The notes beneath the pieces are model-generated. The model was not told where the DNA came from. It saw nothing but the letters and a program-made list of their open reading frames with translations, and made no database searches. The position numbers were made by a program, and so were the translations under genes. Shown here in pieces: positions 30,892 through 45,637 of a stretch of 64,000 bases of DNA; within the stretch, counting starts at the first letter, position 1, and each line of letters starts with the position of its first letter. The DNA is taken from assembly GCF_019402645.1 (NCBI RefSeq), contig NZ_VKKS01000001.1, positions 3,443,207 to 3,507,206 on the forward strand. Direction: 5' to 3'. This stretch comes from Morganella morganii (GTDB lineage: Bacteria; Pseudomonadota; Gammaproteobacteria; Enterobacterales; Enterobacteriaceae).

Positions 30892-31803
30892 ATGTATTAC
30901 GGTTTTGATATGGGCGGGACAAAAATTGAGCTTGCCGTTTTTAATGAAGCACCGGAACCGGTCTGGCAAAAACGTATCGCGACACCAAAAGAGAGCTATG
31001 CCGCGCTGCTTGAGGCATTCCGGCAACTGACAGAACAGGCGGATACCGAACTCGGATGTAAAGGAAAAATCGGTATCGGCGTTCCCGGCATTGTAAATCA
31101 TGAAAAGGGAACGGTGTTTACCACCAATGTACCCGCCGCTCAATACCAGCCGCTGCGCCATGATCTGGAAACGCTATTGCGGCGCCCGGTAAAAATTGAG
31201 AATGACGCCAACTGCTTTGCACTCTCCGAGGCCTGGGATCCGGCATTCCGCCACTACCCGACGGTACTGGGACTGATCCTCGGTACCGGTGTCGGCGGCG
31301 GCTTTGTGATTAACGGCACGGTATTACCGGGGAAAAATGGTATCGCCGGGGAAATCGGCCACATCAATATGACGCTGGAAGGCGATAAACTTCTCGGGCA
31401 TCAGGTTCCGGCAACACTTTGCGGCTGCGGAAAAACCGGTTGTTTTGAAACCTATCTTTCCGGTCCGGGATTTGAGCGGATTTTTGCGGCATTTTACGGC
31501 GAAAAACTCAGTGCGGTTGATATTATCACCCGTTACTACGACGGAGATCATAATGCAAAACTGCACGTTGAACGCTATATGTCACTGCTCGCGCACTATC
31601 TGGGAAATGTACTGAGTGTCTTTGATCCTGATTTGCTGGTGATCGGTGGCGGATTATCCCGGTTCGGGGAAATTTACCGCCTGCTGCCGGAATACCTGCC
31701 GCAATACCTCTACGGCGTTGCATCACTGCCCGCTATTCATAAAGCCCGTTATGGGGATTCCGGCGGCGCACGGGGTGCTGCCTGTCTGAATTTTTCCGGC
31801 TGA
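30892..31803 (+). CDS. nagK: N-acetylglucosamine kinase
   Basis: ROK-family kinase phosphorylating GlcNAc salvaged from cell-wall recycling. 303 residues, the same length as E. coli NagK, starting MYYGFDMGGTKIELAVFN (ATP-binding DxGGTK). ROK signature GLILGTGVGGGFVINGTVLP and the zinc-binding CGCGKTGCFETYLSG follow. Closest match by eye is NagK; a related fructo- or mannokinase activity is less likely. Followed by a hairpin at 31814-31841. Confidence 0.9.
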   Translation: MYYGFDMGGTKIELAVFNEAPEPVWQKRIATPKESYAALLEAFRQLTEQADTELGCKGKIGIGVPGIVNHEKGTVFTTNVPAAQYQPLRHDLETLLRRPVKIENDANCFALSEAWDPAFRHYPTVLGLILGTGVGGGFVINGTVLPGKNGIAGEIGHINMTLEGDKLLGHQVPATLCGCGKTGCFETYLSGPGFERIFAAFYGEKLSAVDIITRYYDGDHNAKLHVERYMSLLAHYLGNVLSVFDPDLLVIGGGLSRFGEIYRLLPEYLPQYLYGVASLPAIHKARYGDSGGARGAACLNFSG

Positions 31804-31813
31804 CAGACCTTTA

Positions 31814-31841
31814 TTTACCGCCTCCGGATGCAGGCGGTAAA
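31814..31841 (+). terminator. Probable nagK terminator
   Basis: TTTACCGCCT pairs with AGGCGGTAAA around an 8-base loop, 11 bases after the nagK stop. The T content behind it is low (TATTAAAAATA), so efficiency is uncertain. Confidence 0.65.
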
Positions 31842-32034
31842 TATTAAAAATAATATAGGTAAACTCTTATCTTATTTATTCCGGAAAAAGGTTAAATTAG
31901 CCATAATAAAAACCGGCTGAATCCGTAAAATATCGTATTTATACATAGAATATTATTATATCTTCTCTGTATTACTTCAGTTCGGGGGATATTACGTATT
32001 CTTGTGATTATTATATATCATAAAGGCTGAGGTA

Positions 32035-33081
32035 ATGAATTTTATCAATCATACTATTTTTCCGGCACTGAATTATGACTGTCATAATCCTCAACATGAG
32101 AAATTTCATGTTGTTGCATCACGTATCACTTATGATATCCGGATAAATAACCGTGATGGTCAGAGTCAGCTCATTATTTCTCCTGAACAATCTCCGCTGA
32201 ATTATACGGATATCAGCTACAGTGAAATGGTTGGTACCAGTATTGAATATGAAAGTGATTTGGCACCCTATAAACCGAAAACAGATATTGTCATTAACGC
32301 CACTGCTTTTGTGCCGGAAAATAATCCGGTTCCGGTTTTTGATGTTGGTATTCAGATAGGAAAATATCAGAAAGCTCTGCGTATATTCGGTTCCCGTCAC
32401 TGGATAAAAGAAGACAATGAGTGGTTTCTGACAGAATCTGAACCGCTCAGCTATCTTGATATCCGCTATGAGCATGCCTCCGGCGGCACATACAGTACCG
32501 GTGATACCGTTTTTGCCTCTCCGGCAAACCCGATAGGTATGGGCTGGTATCCGCCGGAATTTCTGACCCGGTGCGATAAAACTCAGTTACCCGCGCACCA
32601 GATAGAATCACCGGATATCCCGGCAGAACATATCAGTCAGATACTCCGCCCGGACGGTTTCGGCTTTTTTGGCCGGACCTGGCAGGGGCGTGCAGAATAC
32701 GCCGGCGATTATCATCAAAACCCGATGTCATCAAACCCGCCGCAGATGCCGGATAACCTCAATTACTGGTGTGGCGCACATCCGACACTGCAAATTCCCC
32801 ACCTGAAAGCCGGTAATAAACTGCCGCTGAAACTGTTTGGTCTGGTGTCCGCAACTGAGATTGAGCGCCAGCATATCCTGTTTTATGTTCCGGTGGAGGA
32901 GCTGTTTGTTTTTATCGGCTCCGGTCTCGGGTTTTCTATCCCGAAAAATTTACAGCTCGATACCATTGTGGTGAATATGAACCTGAGAAAAGTGTTCTGC
33001 ACTTACCGCATTGCGCTTCCGGGCTCACTGAATATCGCAGAAATGACGCTGCGCCATATACCTGATCACACGGCCAGGTAA
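32035..33081 (+). CDS. DUF2169-family protein (type VI secretion-associated family)
   Basis: 348 residues, no signal peptide. The layout fits DUF2169: an N-terminal half with KFHVVASRITYDI and a long beta-rich body containing DIVINATAFVPENNPVPVFD, KALRIFGSRHW, DIRYEHASGGTY, NPIGMGWYP and WQGRAEYAGDY, with a C-terminal region of repeated beta-strands. In other bacteria DUF2169 genes lie beside VgrG, PAAR and toxin genes and help load T6SS effectors. No such gene is nearby here, so it is an orphan. The call rests on the pattern of family motifs as I remember them. AT-rich flanks suggest acquisition. Confidence 0.7.
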   Translation: MNFINHTIFPALNYDCHNPQHEKFHVVASRITYDIRINNRDGQSQLIISPEQSPLNYTDISYSEMVGTSIEYESDLAPYKPKTDIVINATAFVPENNPVPVFDVGIQIGKYQKALRIFGSRHWIKEDNEWFLTESEPLSYLDIRYEHASGGTYSTGDTVFASPANPIGMGWYPPEFLTRCDKTQLPAHQIESPDIPAEHISQILRPDGFGFFGRTWQGRAEYAGDYHQNPMSSNPPQMPDNLNYWCGAHPTLQIPHLKAGNKLPLKLFGLVSATEIERQHILFYVPVEELFVFIGSGLGFSIPKNLQLDTIVVNMNLRKVFCTYRIALPGSLNIAEMTLRHIPDHTAR

Positions 33082-33446
33082 CCGGTACACATTGCACATA
33101 AAAAACGGTGCTATTGTCACCGCTAAAAATTACGGTTAAGTAATGATTTTAAATCACCTAAACTAAGATTTATTTAAATCTGAAATACCTATCTGATATG
33201 AAAAACGAATAACATAAAACCTGTTTCAATATCAACAAACCAGAATACATATAATATTTACTTAATAATTAAATTCCTCTTAAATTGTTTAATTTTTATG
33301 AAAAAATAATATTTAAAAAATAAAAAACATATATTTCCCGGTCAATTACGAATATATTATCCACAAAATAAAATAATCACTCCGTGCTGTCTTTTTACAG
33401 TCCGGAGAGCAGTTTGTTAATTATTTTACATTATTCCGGGGTTATT
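33082..33446. other. AT-rich gap before the Aer-like gene
   Basis: 365 bases with no supported gene. Very AT-rich from 33130 to 33380. A short palindrome AGATTTATTTAAATCT lies near 33166. I see no clear sigma-28 flagellar promoter. Confidence 0.5.
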
Positions 33447-34988
33447 ATGAAAAACAACATGTCTGTCACACAGCATGAATATTCGCTTAACGATAATGCA
33501 ATATTAATGTCAACTACTGACACCCAAAGCCATATAACCTATGCAAACTCTGCATTTATTACCGCGAGCGGATTTGAGGAAGAACATCTGACGGGGCGGC
33601 CTCATAATATTATCCGCCACCCGGATATGCCACCGGCCGCCTTTGCTGATATGTGGTATACCTTGCAGCAGGGTGACAGCTGGACAGGTATTATCAAGAA
33701 CCGCTGCCGTAACGGTGACCATTACTGGGTAAGAGCAAATGTTACCCCGGTATGGCACGATAAAAAATTAACAGGCTATATTTCTGTCCGGACAGTGCCG
33801 TCCCGTGATGAAATAAAAAAAAGCACATCTCTTTACAGCAAATTAAAGAATAATAAACTAAACGGATATCGTCTTTTTAAGGGTGTTATTATCCGTAAAG
33901 GTAAACTGGCATTTTTATCATTAATGAAATGGCTGCCGGTCGGGAAACGGATTAATTATTCTTTATTAAGTACAATATTATTAATTCTGGCTCTGTTATT
34001 TTCACCATTAAATCCGTTTATTCAGGCTGGCGGTGTGGTGGCGTTGTTTATTCTGCTGTCGGTTTACCTTAAGTCACAAATATCTCAGCCAGTTAACTTA
34101 CTGCTGTCACAAATGAAAAAAGTCGTTTCCGGCCGTAAACCCGCTCCTGTACACATGGACAGAGTGGATGAAATCGGATTACTGATGCGCCTGGTGAATC
34201 AGTCAGGGCTTAATCTGAATTCGCTGGTGGATGATGTCAGCACACAGGTTGCCGGGATCCGCGCTATCAATCAGCGGGTTTCACAGGAAACAACAGCGCT
34301 GCATACCCGTTCTGAAGAGGCATCAGCTCATTTACAACAAACCGCTGTCGCCATTGAGGAGATCAGCAGCGCAGTACAGCAGACGGCTGAAAGTGTCTAT
34401 CTGACCATGAATATCGCCGGTAATGCGGGTAACAGCGCAACACAAAGCAACGAAACCATGCAGAAAACTATTGATATGATGCATACCATTTCTGCGGATA
34501 ATAATCAGATTGTTGATATCATCGGCGTGATTGACCGTATTGCCTTTCAGACCAATATTCTGGCGCTGAATGCAGCAGTGGAAGCTGCCCGTGCAGGGGA
34601 TGCCGGACGGGGTTTTTCTGTTGTGGCTGCGGAAGTACGCAACCTGGCGCTGCATTCTGCCTCTGCCGCCAAAGAGATAAAAACCCTGATTGAGAAAAAC
34701 GCAGCCAATGTCCGTACCGGCGTGACAATAGCAGAACAGACCGAAACCCGGCTCGGGGAAATGGTCACCGATGTGCTGAAAATGTCATCCATGATCAATG
34801 AAATCGGCCTTGCCACTAAAGAGCAGACTCAGGCGCTGGAGCTTATCAATGAATCCGTTGCCCGCATCGGTACCATGACCGGCAACAATACCGAAATGGT
34901 CAATAATGTCACCAGTGCCACCTCCGAACTGACGCGGCGCTCCTCACGGTTGCAGCAGGCAATACAGGTCTTCGGAAATCATACCTGA
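33447..34988 (+). CDS. aer: Aer-like PAS-domain methyl-accepting chemotaxis protein
   Basis: Energy/redox taxis transducer. 513 residues from the ATG at 33447. N-terminal PAS domain (about 10-115) with NSAFITASGFEEEHLTGRPH and NIIRHPDMPPAAFADMWYTL, closely resembling the FAD-binding PAS of E. coli Aer, and NGDHYWVRANVTPVW. Membrane segment near 175-215 (INYSLLSTILLILALLFSPL and a second stretch), HAMP-like linker, then the signalling domain with the conserved hairpin tip DRIAFQTNILALNAAVEAAR. No C-terminal NWETF receptor-tethering sequence, as in Aer. No chemotaxis genes are adjacent. Confidence 0.88.
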   Translation: MKNNMSVTQHEYSLNDNAILMSTTDTQSHITYANSAFITASGFEEEHLTGRPHNIIRHPDMPPAAFADMWYTLQQGDSWTGIIKNRCRNGDHYWVRANVTPVWHDKKLTGYISVRTVPSRDEIKKSTSLYSKLKNNKLNGYRLFKGVIIRKGKLAFLSLMKWLPVGKRINYSLLSTILLILALLFSPLNPFIQAGGVVALFILLSVYLKSQISQPVNLLLSQMKKVVSGRKPAPVHMDRVDEIGLLMRLVNQSGLNLNSLVDDVSTQVAGIRAINQRVSQETTALHTRSEEASAHLQQTAVAIEEISSAVQQTAESVYLTMNIAGNAGNSATQSNETMQKTIDMMHTISADNNQIVDIIGVIDRIAFQTNILALNAAVEAARAGDAGRGFSVVAAEVRNLALHSASAAKEIKTLIEKNAANVRTGVTIAEQTETRLGEMVTDVLKMSSMINEIGLATKEQTQALELINESVARIGTMTGNNTEMVNNVTSATSELTRRSSRLQQAIQVFGNHT

Positions 34989-35578
34989 GCAGATGCGGTA
35001 AGCTGAGCAACCCGTTTACCGGTATTTGATACCGGTTTACTGTGTGACTGAACAGCGCCGTGATCCCTCAGGCGGAAATTCCGTGTCCGTGACTGTAAAT
35101 CCGCGACCTGAACGAAAACGTACGTTAAGAAAATAATTCATTGTTTACATTAAAATTAAGCATGTTGCTTTCAGGAGAGAGAAAATTCACGTTCAGCTAT
35201 AAAAACAACGAAATATGAAAGTAATGTTTAAGGAACCTCTGTATCTTTTGAATTAGTTATTACTGTACCTATTTGTTAAATTTAGGAAAAATTAAACCAT
35301 TATGTGTGTATAGGCTCAGCCATGATAAATAATATCATTAATCAGAGTAGCACCTTTGGTCATATAGAAACCAGTTACAAGCAATCGGAAATACCCAAGC
35401 GAGTCTGTGAGGAGTTTGGCGTTAAAAACCAGGTGACTGATAGCGGTGTCTGAATGTGCAGGGGCTCAAAATCCACGCACGGGAGATTAGCCTGATGAGG
35501 TACATACCGGCCTGACGCAGGGAAGATCCGCCTTGTGCACTCGGGAGCCTGAAAAAGTTTCAATTTCCTATACGTTAA
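34989..35578. other. Unexplained non-coding stretch downstream of glmS
   Basis: About 590 bases between aer and the glmS terminator with no convincing gene. One plus-strand fragment (35358-35451) reads ETSYKQSEIPKRVCEEFGVK before a stop and has the feel of a broken helix-turn-helix or transposase N-terminus, but I cannot assign it. The region is at the usual landing side of Tn7-type elements (downstream of glmS), yet no Tn7-type ends or tns genes are visible. Confidence 0.45.
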
Positions 35579-35581
35579 AAA

Positions 35582-35618
35582 AAGCCCGGAGTGCATCGAC
35601 ATGATACAGTCCGGGCTT
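35582..35618 (-). terminator. glmS intrinsic terminator
   Basis: AAGCCCGGA and TCCGGGCTT form a stem with a 19-base loop; the leftward strand then runs into seven T. It starts 37 bases beyond the glmS stop, in the segment where attTn7 is centred in other enterobacteria. Confidence 0.88.
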
Positions 35619-35654
35619 CAATCTTTAATTATCTGAAACTAAATCAGACCCGGC

Positions 35655-37484
35655 TTATTCAACCGTCACTGATTTCGCCAGATTGCGCGGCTGATCCACA
35701 TCCGTGCCTTTAATTAAGGCGACGTGATAAGAGAGCAGCTGTAACGGGATGGTGTAGAAAATTGGGGCGATCAGCTCTTCCACATACGGCAGCGGAATAA
35801 TTTTCATATTTTCGCTGTCACTGAAACCGGCGTCTTTATCTGCGAAGACATACAGCAGACCACCACGTGCACGGACTTCTTCAATATTGGATTTCAGTTT
35901 TTCCAGCAGTTCGTTGTTCGGTGCCACGATAATGACCGGCATATCTGCGTCAATCAGCGCCAGCGGGCCGTGTTTTAATTCACCGGCTGCATAAGCTTCT
36001 GCGTGGATATAGGAGATCTCTTTGAGTTTCAGAGCCCCTTCCACCGCGATCGGGAACTGATCCCCGCGGCCCAGGAACAGTGCGTGGCTCTTGTCGGAGA
36101 AATCCTCCGCCAGCTGCTCGATGACTTTGTCCTGAGATAACATACTTTCGATACGGCTCGGCAGGGCATGCAGCGCAGTCACAATACTGTGCTCCAGTGC
36201 TTCACCTTTGCCTTTCAGACGGCCGAAGTATGCCACCAGCATCAGCAGAACAGTCAGCTGAGTGGTAAATGCCTTGGTGGAGGCCACACCGATTTCGGTT
36301 CCGGCTTTGGTCATCACAGCAAAATCAGATTCACGCACCAGTGATGAACCGGCAACATTGCAGATAGCCAGTGAGGTCAGATAGCCCAGCTCTTTACCCA
36401 GACGCAGTGCAGCCAGAGTATCAGCGGTTTCACCGGACTGTGAAATCGTGATCAGCAGGCTGTTCTTACGGCAGGCCGGTTTACGGTAACGGAATTCAGA
36501 GGCGATTTCCACATCGCACGGAATACCCGCCAGTGCTTCAAACCAGTAACGGGATACCATCCCGGCGTTGAATGACGTACCACAGGCAACAATCTGGATA
36601 TGTTCGATACCGGACAGCACATCACGGGCTTTTTCACCCAGTTCGCTGAATTCAACCGTTTCATTGCGCAGACGCCCTTCCATCGTGTTTTTGATGGCCA
36701 GCGGCTGCTCATAGATTTCTTTCTGCATATAATGACGGTAAATACCTTTATCACCGGCATCATACTGAACGTTGGATTCAATCACATCACGCTCAGTTTC
36801 ATCACCATTGCGGTCAAAAATATGAACATGACGGCGGGTAATTTCGACAATATCCCCTTCTTCCAGGTAGATAAAGCGGCGGGTAACCGGCAGCAGAGCA
36901 AGCTGATCAGATGCAAGGAAGTTTTCACCGACCCCCAGGCCAACCACCAGCGGACTGCCTGAACGGGCTGCAACCAGCAGTTCCGGTGTGCGGGAGTCCA
37001 TAATCACCGTACCGTAAGCACCGCGCAGTTGCGGAATAGCCCGCTGTACAGCTTCACGCAGTGTACCGCCCTGTGAATGCTCCCAATTCACCAGGTGTGC
37101 GATAACTTCTGTGTCAGTGTCGGAAGTGAACTGATAGTCGCGGCCTTTCAGTAATTCCCGTAATTCACTGTAATTTTCAATAATACCGTTATGAACAACA
37201 GCGATATTCCCGGAAACATGCGGGTGTGCGTTACGTTCCAGGGGCTCGCCATGCGTTGCCCAGCGTGTGTGCGCGATACCGGTGCCGCCGGCAACCGGCG
37301 TTTTTTCTGCTTCTTCCGCCAGCATTTTCACTTTACCGACTTCACGCAGGCGGGTCAGGTGCCCTTCGCTGTCCACAACCGCCATGCCGGCAGAGTCATA
37401 TCCGCGGTATTCCAGACGACGAAGCCCTTCTAACAGAATTTCAGCGATATCACGTTGTGCTACTGCACCAACAATTCCACACAT
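35655..37484 (-). CDS. glmS: Glutamine-fructose-6-phosphate aminotransferase (isomerizing)
   Basis: First enzyme of UDP-GlcNAc synthesis: fructose-6-P plus glutamine gives glucosamine-6-P. 609 residues as in E. coli. Class II glutaminase domain with nucleophile Cys2 ([20 protein letters not shown]), linker, and two SIS domains ([52 protein letters not shown]). C-terminus ends in AKSVTVE, the target-site sequence of Tn7-type elements. Follows glmU by 94 bases, the typical glmUS unit controlled in enterobacteria by GlmY/GlmZ small RNAs. Confidence 0.98.
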   Translation of the reverse strand: MCGIVGAVAQRDIAEILLEGLRRLEYRGYDSAGMAVVDSEGHLTRLREVGKVKMLAEEAEKTPVAGGTGIAHTRWATHGEPLERNAHPHVSGNIAVVHNGIIENYSELRELLKGRDYQFTSDTDTEVIAHLVNWEHSQGGTLREAVQRAIPQLRGAYGTVIMDSRTPELLVAARSGSPLVVGLGVGENFLASDQLALLPVTRRFIYLEEGDIVEITRRHVHIFDRNGDETERDVIESNVQYDAGDKGIYRHYMQKEIYEQPLAIKNTMEGRLRNETVEFSELGEKARDVLSGIEHIQIVACGTSFNAGMVSRYWFEALAGIPCDVEIASEFRYRKPACRKNSLLITISQSGETADTLAALRLGKELGYLTSLAICNVAGSSLVRESDFAVMTKAGTEIGVASTKAFTTQLTVLLMLVAYFGRLKGKGEALEHSIVTALHALPSRIESMLSQDKVIEQLAEDFSDKSHALFLGRGDQFPIAVEGALKLKEISYIHAEAYAAGELKHGPLALIDADMPVIIVAPNNELLEKLKSNIEEVRARGGLLYVFADKDAGFSDSENMKIIPLPYVEELIAPIFYTIPLQLLSYHVALIKGTDVDQPRNLAKSVTVE

Positions 37485-37578
37485 AGTTGTAAATTCCTGA
37501 TTTAACGATGTCCTGCCTGATTGTTTTTACGGCGTTGCCGTGTCCCCGGGCTGTGTAGATATGGGGTTATTATTGTGT

Positions 37579-38952
37579 TTATTTGTTTATTTTTACCGGA
37601 CGTTTCCAGCCGGCAATCTGGGTTTGTCTGACCCGGCTTATTACCAGTTCATTATCACCCACATCTTTGGTTACGGTCGTACCGGCGCCGACGGTCGCGC
37701 CTTTCCCGATGGTGACCGGTGCCACCAGCTGGGTATCTGAGCCGACAAAAACCTCATCGCCGATAACCGTTTTAAATTTGTTCGCGCCATCATAATTACA
37801 GGTGATGGTTCCGGCACCGATATTCACATCATTACCGATTTCTGCATCACCCAGATAGCTGAGGTGCCCGGCTTTGGAGCCGATACCCAGTGTCGCTTTC
37901 TTCATTTCCACAAAGTTGCCGACATGCGCTTTATCCGCCAGTACAGAACCCGGACGCAGACGGGCAAACGGCCCGACAGTACAGTCACGTGCCATTTCGG
38001 ATGATTCGACCACGGTATACGGACTGAGAACAGAACCGTCGCCGATAATACAATCTTTCAGCACACAACCGGCACCAATTACCACATTATTACCGAGTGT
38101 CACATCCCCTTCGATAATAACATTCACGTCGATGATGACATCTTTACCGTGTGTCAGAGTGCCGCGCAGATCAAAACGCGCCGGGTCCGGAATCATCACA
38201 CCTTCGAGTAACAGACGTTCGGCCTGTTCATGCTGATAAATACGCTCCAGCGCCGCGAGCTGAAGGCGGTTATTCACCCCTTCCATTTCACTCAGTTTTT
38301 CCGGATGAGCTGTCTCAATACGACGCCCTTCCTGATGCGCAATGGCAATAATATCGGTGATATAAAATTCACCCTGCGCATTATTGTTGTTCAGTTTTGC
38401 TAACCAGCGTTTGAGATCACCGCCGTTGGCTACCAGAATACCGGTGTTGATTTCTTTGATTTTCTGTTGTTCTTCAGAGGCATCTTTCTGTTCGATAATC
38501 CCGGTCACCTGACCGTTTTCGCGGATGATGCGGCCGTACCCCGCCGGGTTATCCAGAATCACTGTCAGAAGACCAATGCCGCCTTCCGGTTTTACCGCCA
38601 TCAGGCGTTCCAGTGTTTCAGCAGCAATCAGCGGAACATCGCCGTACAGCATCAGAATATCTTCGTCATCAGCAAAGTGAGGTGCAGCCTGCTGCATCGC
38701 ATGTCCGGTTCCCAGTTGTTCTGCCTGTAAAACCCAGTTCAGATTCTGATCCGACAGCGTATTCTGTAATAAATCACCACCGTGTCCGTAAACCAGATGT
38801 ACATTCTGTGCGCCCAGTGAAAGGGCTGTATCAATCACATGCTGAACCATCGGTTTGCCCGCCAGGTGATGTAACACCTTCGGCAGAGCGGAGTACATCC
38901 GGGTACCTTTACCTGCAGCGAGAATTACCACACTTTTAGCATTCGTAGACAT
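37579..38952 (-). CDS. glmU: Bifunctional UDP-N-acetylglucosamine pyrophosphorylase / glucosamine-1-phosphate acetyltransferase
   Basis: Last two steps to UDP-GlcNAc. 457 residues from the ATG at 38952 ([20 protein letters not shown]); E. coli has 456. N-terminal uridylyltransferase domain with LAAGKGTRM and LYGDVPLI; C-terminal left-handed beta-helix of hexapeptide repeats ([20 protein letters not shown] and on) ending with the acetyltransferase site GVHVG-like [11 protein letters not shown] and [12 protein letters not shown] longer frame to 39015 exists but lacks a proper ribosome site. Confidence 0.98.
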   Translation of the reverse strand: MSTNAKSVVILAAGKGTRMYSALPKVLHHLAGKPMVQHVIDTALSLGAQNVHLVYGHGGDLLQNTLSDQNLNWVLQAEQLGTGHAMQQAAPHFADDEDILMLYGDVPLIAAETLERLMAVKPEGGIGLLTVILDNPAGYGRIIRENGQVTGIIEQKDASEEQQKIKEINTGILVANGGDLKRWLAKLNNNNAQGEFYITDIIAIAHQEGRRIETAHPEKLSEMEGVNNRLQLAALERIYQHEQAERLLLEGVMIPDPARFDLRGTLTHGKDVIIDVNVIIEGDVTLGNNVVIGAGCVLKDCIIGDGSVLSPYTVVESSEMARDCTVGPFARLRPGSVLADKAHVGNFVEMKKATLGIGSKAGHLSYLGDAEIGNDVNIGAGTITCNYDGANKFKTVIGDEVFVGSDTQLVAPVTIGKGATVGAGTTVTKDVGDNELVISRVRQTQIAGWKRPVKINK

Positions 38953-39031
38953 AAGAAATCTGATCGCTCCTCTTTTAGAGTGCCAAGTAAACCTGTTTAT
39001 ACAAGAAAATACCACATATTTCGCAACGCAA

Positions 39032-39063
39032 AAAAGCCAGTCAGCGGATACTGACTGGCTTTT
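39032..39063 (-). terminator. atp operon terminator
   Basis: AAAAGCCAGTCAG pairs with CTGACTGGCTTTT; the minus strand then carries TTTTTTG. It lies just after atpC and separates the ATP synthase operon from glmU. Confidence 0.92.
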
Positions 39064-39081
39064 ATATTTTAACTGCCTCGG

Positions 39082-39507
39082 TTACATCATCTTCTTGGCT
39101 AACTCGTCAATTACACGTAATTTTGCAATTGCTTTTGCCAGTTCGGCTGATGCCTGAGCATAATCCACGTCACCATGTGCTTTCCGGATGTTTTCTTCTG
39201 CGCGGCGTTTTGATTCCATCGCCAGTGCAGCATCCAGATCGTTTGCACGGATAGCCGTGTCCGCAAGTACGATAACGCCGTTTGGCTGTACTTCGAGCAT
39301 TCCGCCTGAAAGGTAGATAAGCTCTTCTTCACCAAATTGCTTAACAATCCGTACCATGCCCGGTTTTATGGCAGTCAGCAGCGGGGTATGCATCGGGTAA
39401 ATACCCAGCTCACCTTCACTGCCTGTCACCTGAATTTTCTGGACTAAGCCCTTAAACAGTTGTTTTTCGGCACTTACTACCGTCAGGTGAAACGTCATTG
39501 CAGACAT
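39082..39507 (-). CDS. atpC: ATP synthase epsilon subunit
   Basis: Central-stalk subunit of F1 that also inhibits ATPase activity. 141 residues: N-terminal beta-sandwich ([20 protein letters not shown]) and two C-terminal helices. AGGAGG precedes the chosen ATG at 39507. Last gene of the atpIBEFHAGDC operon. Confidence 0.98.
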   Translation of the reverse strand: MSAMTFHLTVVSAEKQLFKGLVQKIQVTGSEGELGIYPMHTPLLTAIKPGMVRIVKQFGEEELIYLSGGMLEVQPNGVIVLADTAIRANDLDAALAMESKRRAEENIRKAHGDVDYAQASAELAKAIAKLRVIDELAKKMM

Positions 39508-39528
39508 ATCAGCCTCCTGTTAACCGGA

Positions 39529-41810
<2,282 letters not shown>

Positions 41811-41863
41811 TTGCTCTCCTCATGAACCAGACGGCCTGTACTGTTCACACAGGCCGTTTAGTA

Positions 41864-43405
41864 TTACCAGGACTGAGTCGCCTTGAAGGTATCGAGCACG
41901 TTTTTCAACTTCGCTTCGATATCATCGTTATAGCTACCCGTCTGGTCGATTTCTTTCAGAAGATCAGCATGTTCACGAGTGGCGTAGCCAATCAGAGCAG
42001 CTTCAAACGGCACGACTTTCGAAATTTCGATATCTTCCAGGTAACCACGCTCAGCTGCATACAGTGACAGAGACTGTTGTGCCACTGACATCGGTGCATA
42101 CTGTTTCTGTTTCAGCAACTCTGTAACTTTCTGACCGTGGTCAAGCTGTTTACGGGTTGCATCATCAAGGTCAGATGCGAACTGTGAGAACGCCGCCAGT
42201 TCACGATACTGTGCCAGTGCGGTACGGATACCACCGGACAGTTTTTTCATGATCTTGGTCTGTGCTGCACCACCCACACGGGATACGGAGATCCCCGGGT
42301 TAACCGCAGGACGGATACCGGCGTTGAACAGCGCGGATTCCAGGAAGATCTGACCATCAGTGATGGAGATAACGTTTGTCGGAACGAACGCTGATACGTC
42401 CCCTGCCTGAGTTTCGATGATTGGCAGTGCGGTCAGAGAACCGGTTTTGCCTTTCACTTCACCTTTGGTAAACGCTTCCACATATTCCGCGTTAACACGC
42501 GCAGCACGTTCCAGCAGACGGGAGTGCAGATAGAAAACGTCACCCGGATATGCTTCACGTCCTGGCGGACGGCGGAGCAGCAGGGAGATCTGACGGTAAG
42601 CAACCGCTTGTTTTGACAGGTCATCATAAATGATTAACGCGTCTTCACCGCGGTCACGGAAGTATTCACCCATTGCACAACCGGAATACGGAGCCAGGTA
42701 TTGCAGTGCCGCAGATTCAGACGCACTCGCGACCACAACAATCGTGTTGGCCAGCGCATTGTGCTCTTCTAATTTACGGACAACGTTAGCAATAGTGGAC
42801 GCTTTCTGACCAATTGCGACGTAAATACATTTGATGCCGGAATCACGCTGGTTGATGATTGCATCGATTGCCAGTGCGGTTTTACCGGTCTGACGGTCAC
42901 CGATAACCAGCTCACGCTGACCACGGCCGATTGGAATCATTGCATCGACAGATTTATAACCGGTCTGTACAGGCTGATCAACGGACTGACGGTCGATAAC
43001 ACCCGGTGCGATAACTTCGACAGGTGAGAAACCATCGTGCTCAACCTGACCTTTACCATCGATAGGCTCACCCAGGGTGTTGACCACACGGCCTAACAGG
43101 CCACGGCCAACCGGCACTTCCAGAATACGACCGGTACATTTTACTTTCATGCCTTCTGCCAGGTCGGCATAAGGACCCATCACAACCGCACCAACAGAGT
43201 CGCGCTCCAGGTTCAGTGCGATAGCATAACGGTTACCCGGCAGAGAGATCATCTCACCCTGCATAACTTCGGCTAAACCGTGGATACGAATAATACCGTC
43301 GTTGACGGAAACAATCGTACCTTCATTGTGAGCTTCACTCACGACATTGAACTGAGCAATGCGCTGCTTGATCAGTTCGCTGATTTCGGTGGAATTCAGT
43401 TGCAT
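41864..43405 (-). CDS. atpA: ATP synthase alpha subunit
   Basis: Non-catalytic nucleotide-binding F1 subunit. 513 residues as in E. coli. P-loop [20 protein letters not shown] at about 169, and the alpha-specific [18 protein letters not shown]. Spaced 53 bases from atpG and 14 from atpH. Confidence 0.99.
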   Translation of the reverse strand: MQLNSTEISELIKQRIAQFNVVSEAHNEGTIVSVNDGIIRIHGLAEVMQGEMISLPGNRYAIALNLERDSVGAVVMGPYADLAEGMKVKCTGRILEVPVGRGLLGRVVNTLGEPIDGKGQVEHDGFSPVEVIAPGVIDRQSVDQPVQTGYKSVDAMIPIGRGQRELVIGDRQTGKTALAIDAIINQRDSGIKCIYVAIGQKASTIANVVRKLEEHNALANTIVVVASASESAALQYLAPYSGCAMGEYFRDRGEDALIIYDDLSKQAVAYRQISLLLRRPPGREAYPGDVFYLHSRLLERAARVNAEYVEAFTKGEVKGKTGSLTALPIIETQAGDVSAFVPTNVISITDGQIFLESALFNAGIRPAVNPGISVSRVGGAAQTKIMKKLSGGIRTALAQYRELAAFSQFASDLDDATRKQLDHGQKVTELLKQKQYAPMSVAQQSLSLYAAERGYLEDIEISKVVPFEAALIGYATREHADLLKEIDQTGSYNDDIEAKLKNVLDTFKATQSW

Positions 43406-43419
43406 ATGCTCCAGTCCCC

Positions 43420-43953
43420 TTAAGACTGCAAGACGTCGGTTAAACGCTCGAGTCGATTGCGAATGCTGTTGTCGATGACAAGGTCACCGGCGCGCAATAC
43501 AAACCCCGCGATAACTGACTTATCAATTTTGCAATTCAGCTTAACTTTGCGTGACAGACGTTTTTCCATCGCTGCAGAAATTTTCGCCAGCTGCTGTTCA
43601 TTGAGTTCGCCGGCTGAAGTGACTTCAACCTCAACAGTTGACTCCAGCGCAGCCCGCAGTGTTGCGAACTGACGGCTAACTTCCGGCAGGGTCACTAAGC
43701 GACCATTCTCAGCCATGATACGAACCAGGTTCTGAACATGCTCGTCAATCTGCTCACCGCAAACAGTGATAAACACCTGAGCCAGGGTTTCCGGAGCAAA
43801 AGAACCGGAAATCAGATCTTCGATCTGCTCATTGCGTGTCACTTCAGCGGTAAATGCCAGCATGTCCTGCCATTTTTCAACGGCCCTGTTTTCCACAGCA
43901 AAGTCAAAAGCTGCTTTGGCGTAGGGGCGAGCTACAGTAACGATTTCTGACAT
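43420..43953 (-). CDS. atpH: ATP synthase delta subunit
   Basis: Peripheral-stalk protein that ties F1 alpha to the b dimer. 177 residues. N-terminal helical bundle ([20 protein letters not shown]) and C-terminal [20 protein letters not shown], both typical. Confidence 0.98.
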   Translation of the reverse strand: MSEIVTVARPYAKAAFDFAVENRAVEKWQDMLAFTAEVTRNEQIEDLISGSFAPETLAQVFITVCGEQIDEHVQNLVRIMAENGRLVTLPEVSRQFATLRAALESTVEVEVTSAGELNEQQLAKISAAMEKRLSRKVKLNCKIDKSVIAGFVLRAGDLVIDNSIRNRLERLTDVLQS

Positions 43954-43965
43954 GCCCCACCCTCC

Positions 43966-44436
43966 TTACAGTTCAGCGACAAGTTTATCAACGATGTCGC
44001 TGTTAGCAGCTTCATCCACGGAACGTTCAATAATTTTCTCGGCACCCGCGACAGCTAAAATGGCGACCTGTTTACGTAACTCTTCACGGGCACGTTTGCG
44101 TTCGGCGTCAATTTCCGCCTGCGCCTGTGCTACGATTTTGCTACGTTCAACTTCCGCTTCTGCTTTTGCCTCATCGATGATCTGAGCGCGTTGTTTATTC
44201 GCTTGTTCGATCAGGGCAGATGCTTCCGCTTTCGCTTTTTTCATTTGGTCGGTCGCATTGGCTTGCGCTAAGTCCAGGTCCTTTTTAGCACGTTCTGCGG
44301 AAGATAAACCGTCAGCAATTTCTTTCTGACGTTTTTCAATGGCCGCCATGATCGGTGGCCATACATACTTCATACAGAACAAAACAAACAGGACAAACGC
44401 GATGGCCTGGCCGAGGATTGTTGCGTTAAGATTCAC
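43966..44436 (-). CDS. atpF: ATP synthase subunit b
   Basis: Peripheral stalk of F0, 156 residues as in E. coli. One N-terminal membrane helix ([19 protein letters not shown]) followed by a long charged coiled coil rich in Ala/Glu/Lys that dimerises and binds delta. Confidence 0.98.
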   Translation of the reverse strand: MNLNATILGQAIAFVLFVLFCMKYVWPPIMAAIEKRQKEIADGLSSAERAKKDLDLAQANATDQMKKAKAEASALIEQANKQRAQIIDEAKAEAEVERSKIVAQAQAEIDAERKRAREELRKQVAILAVAGAEKIIERSVDEAANSDIVDKLVAEL

Positions 44437-44494
44437 AGCACAATACCTCTTTAATTAATTGAGTTGATGTAAATATCCGGGAGTGGCCGTATCA

Positions 44495-44752
<258 letters not shown>

Positions 44753-44782
44753 TCAGTTAAATCACAGTTATTGGTAATAAAA

Positions 44783-45628
<846 letters not shown>

Positions 45629-45637
45629 TTAAAACCG

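Noticed and set aside
35655..35720. Tn7 insertion at glmS
   Set aside because: The glmS end and terminator are intact and no tns genes or Tn7-type end repeats are visible within the window.
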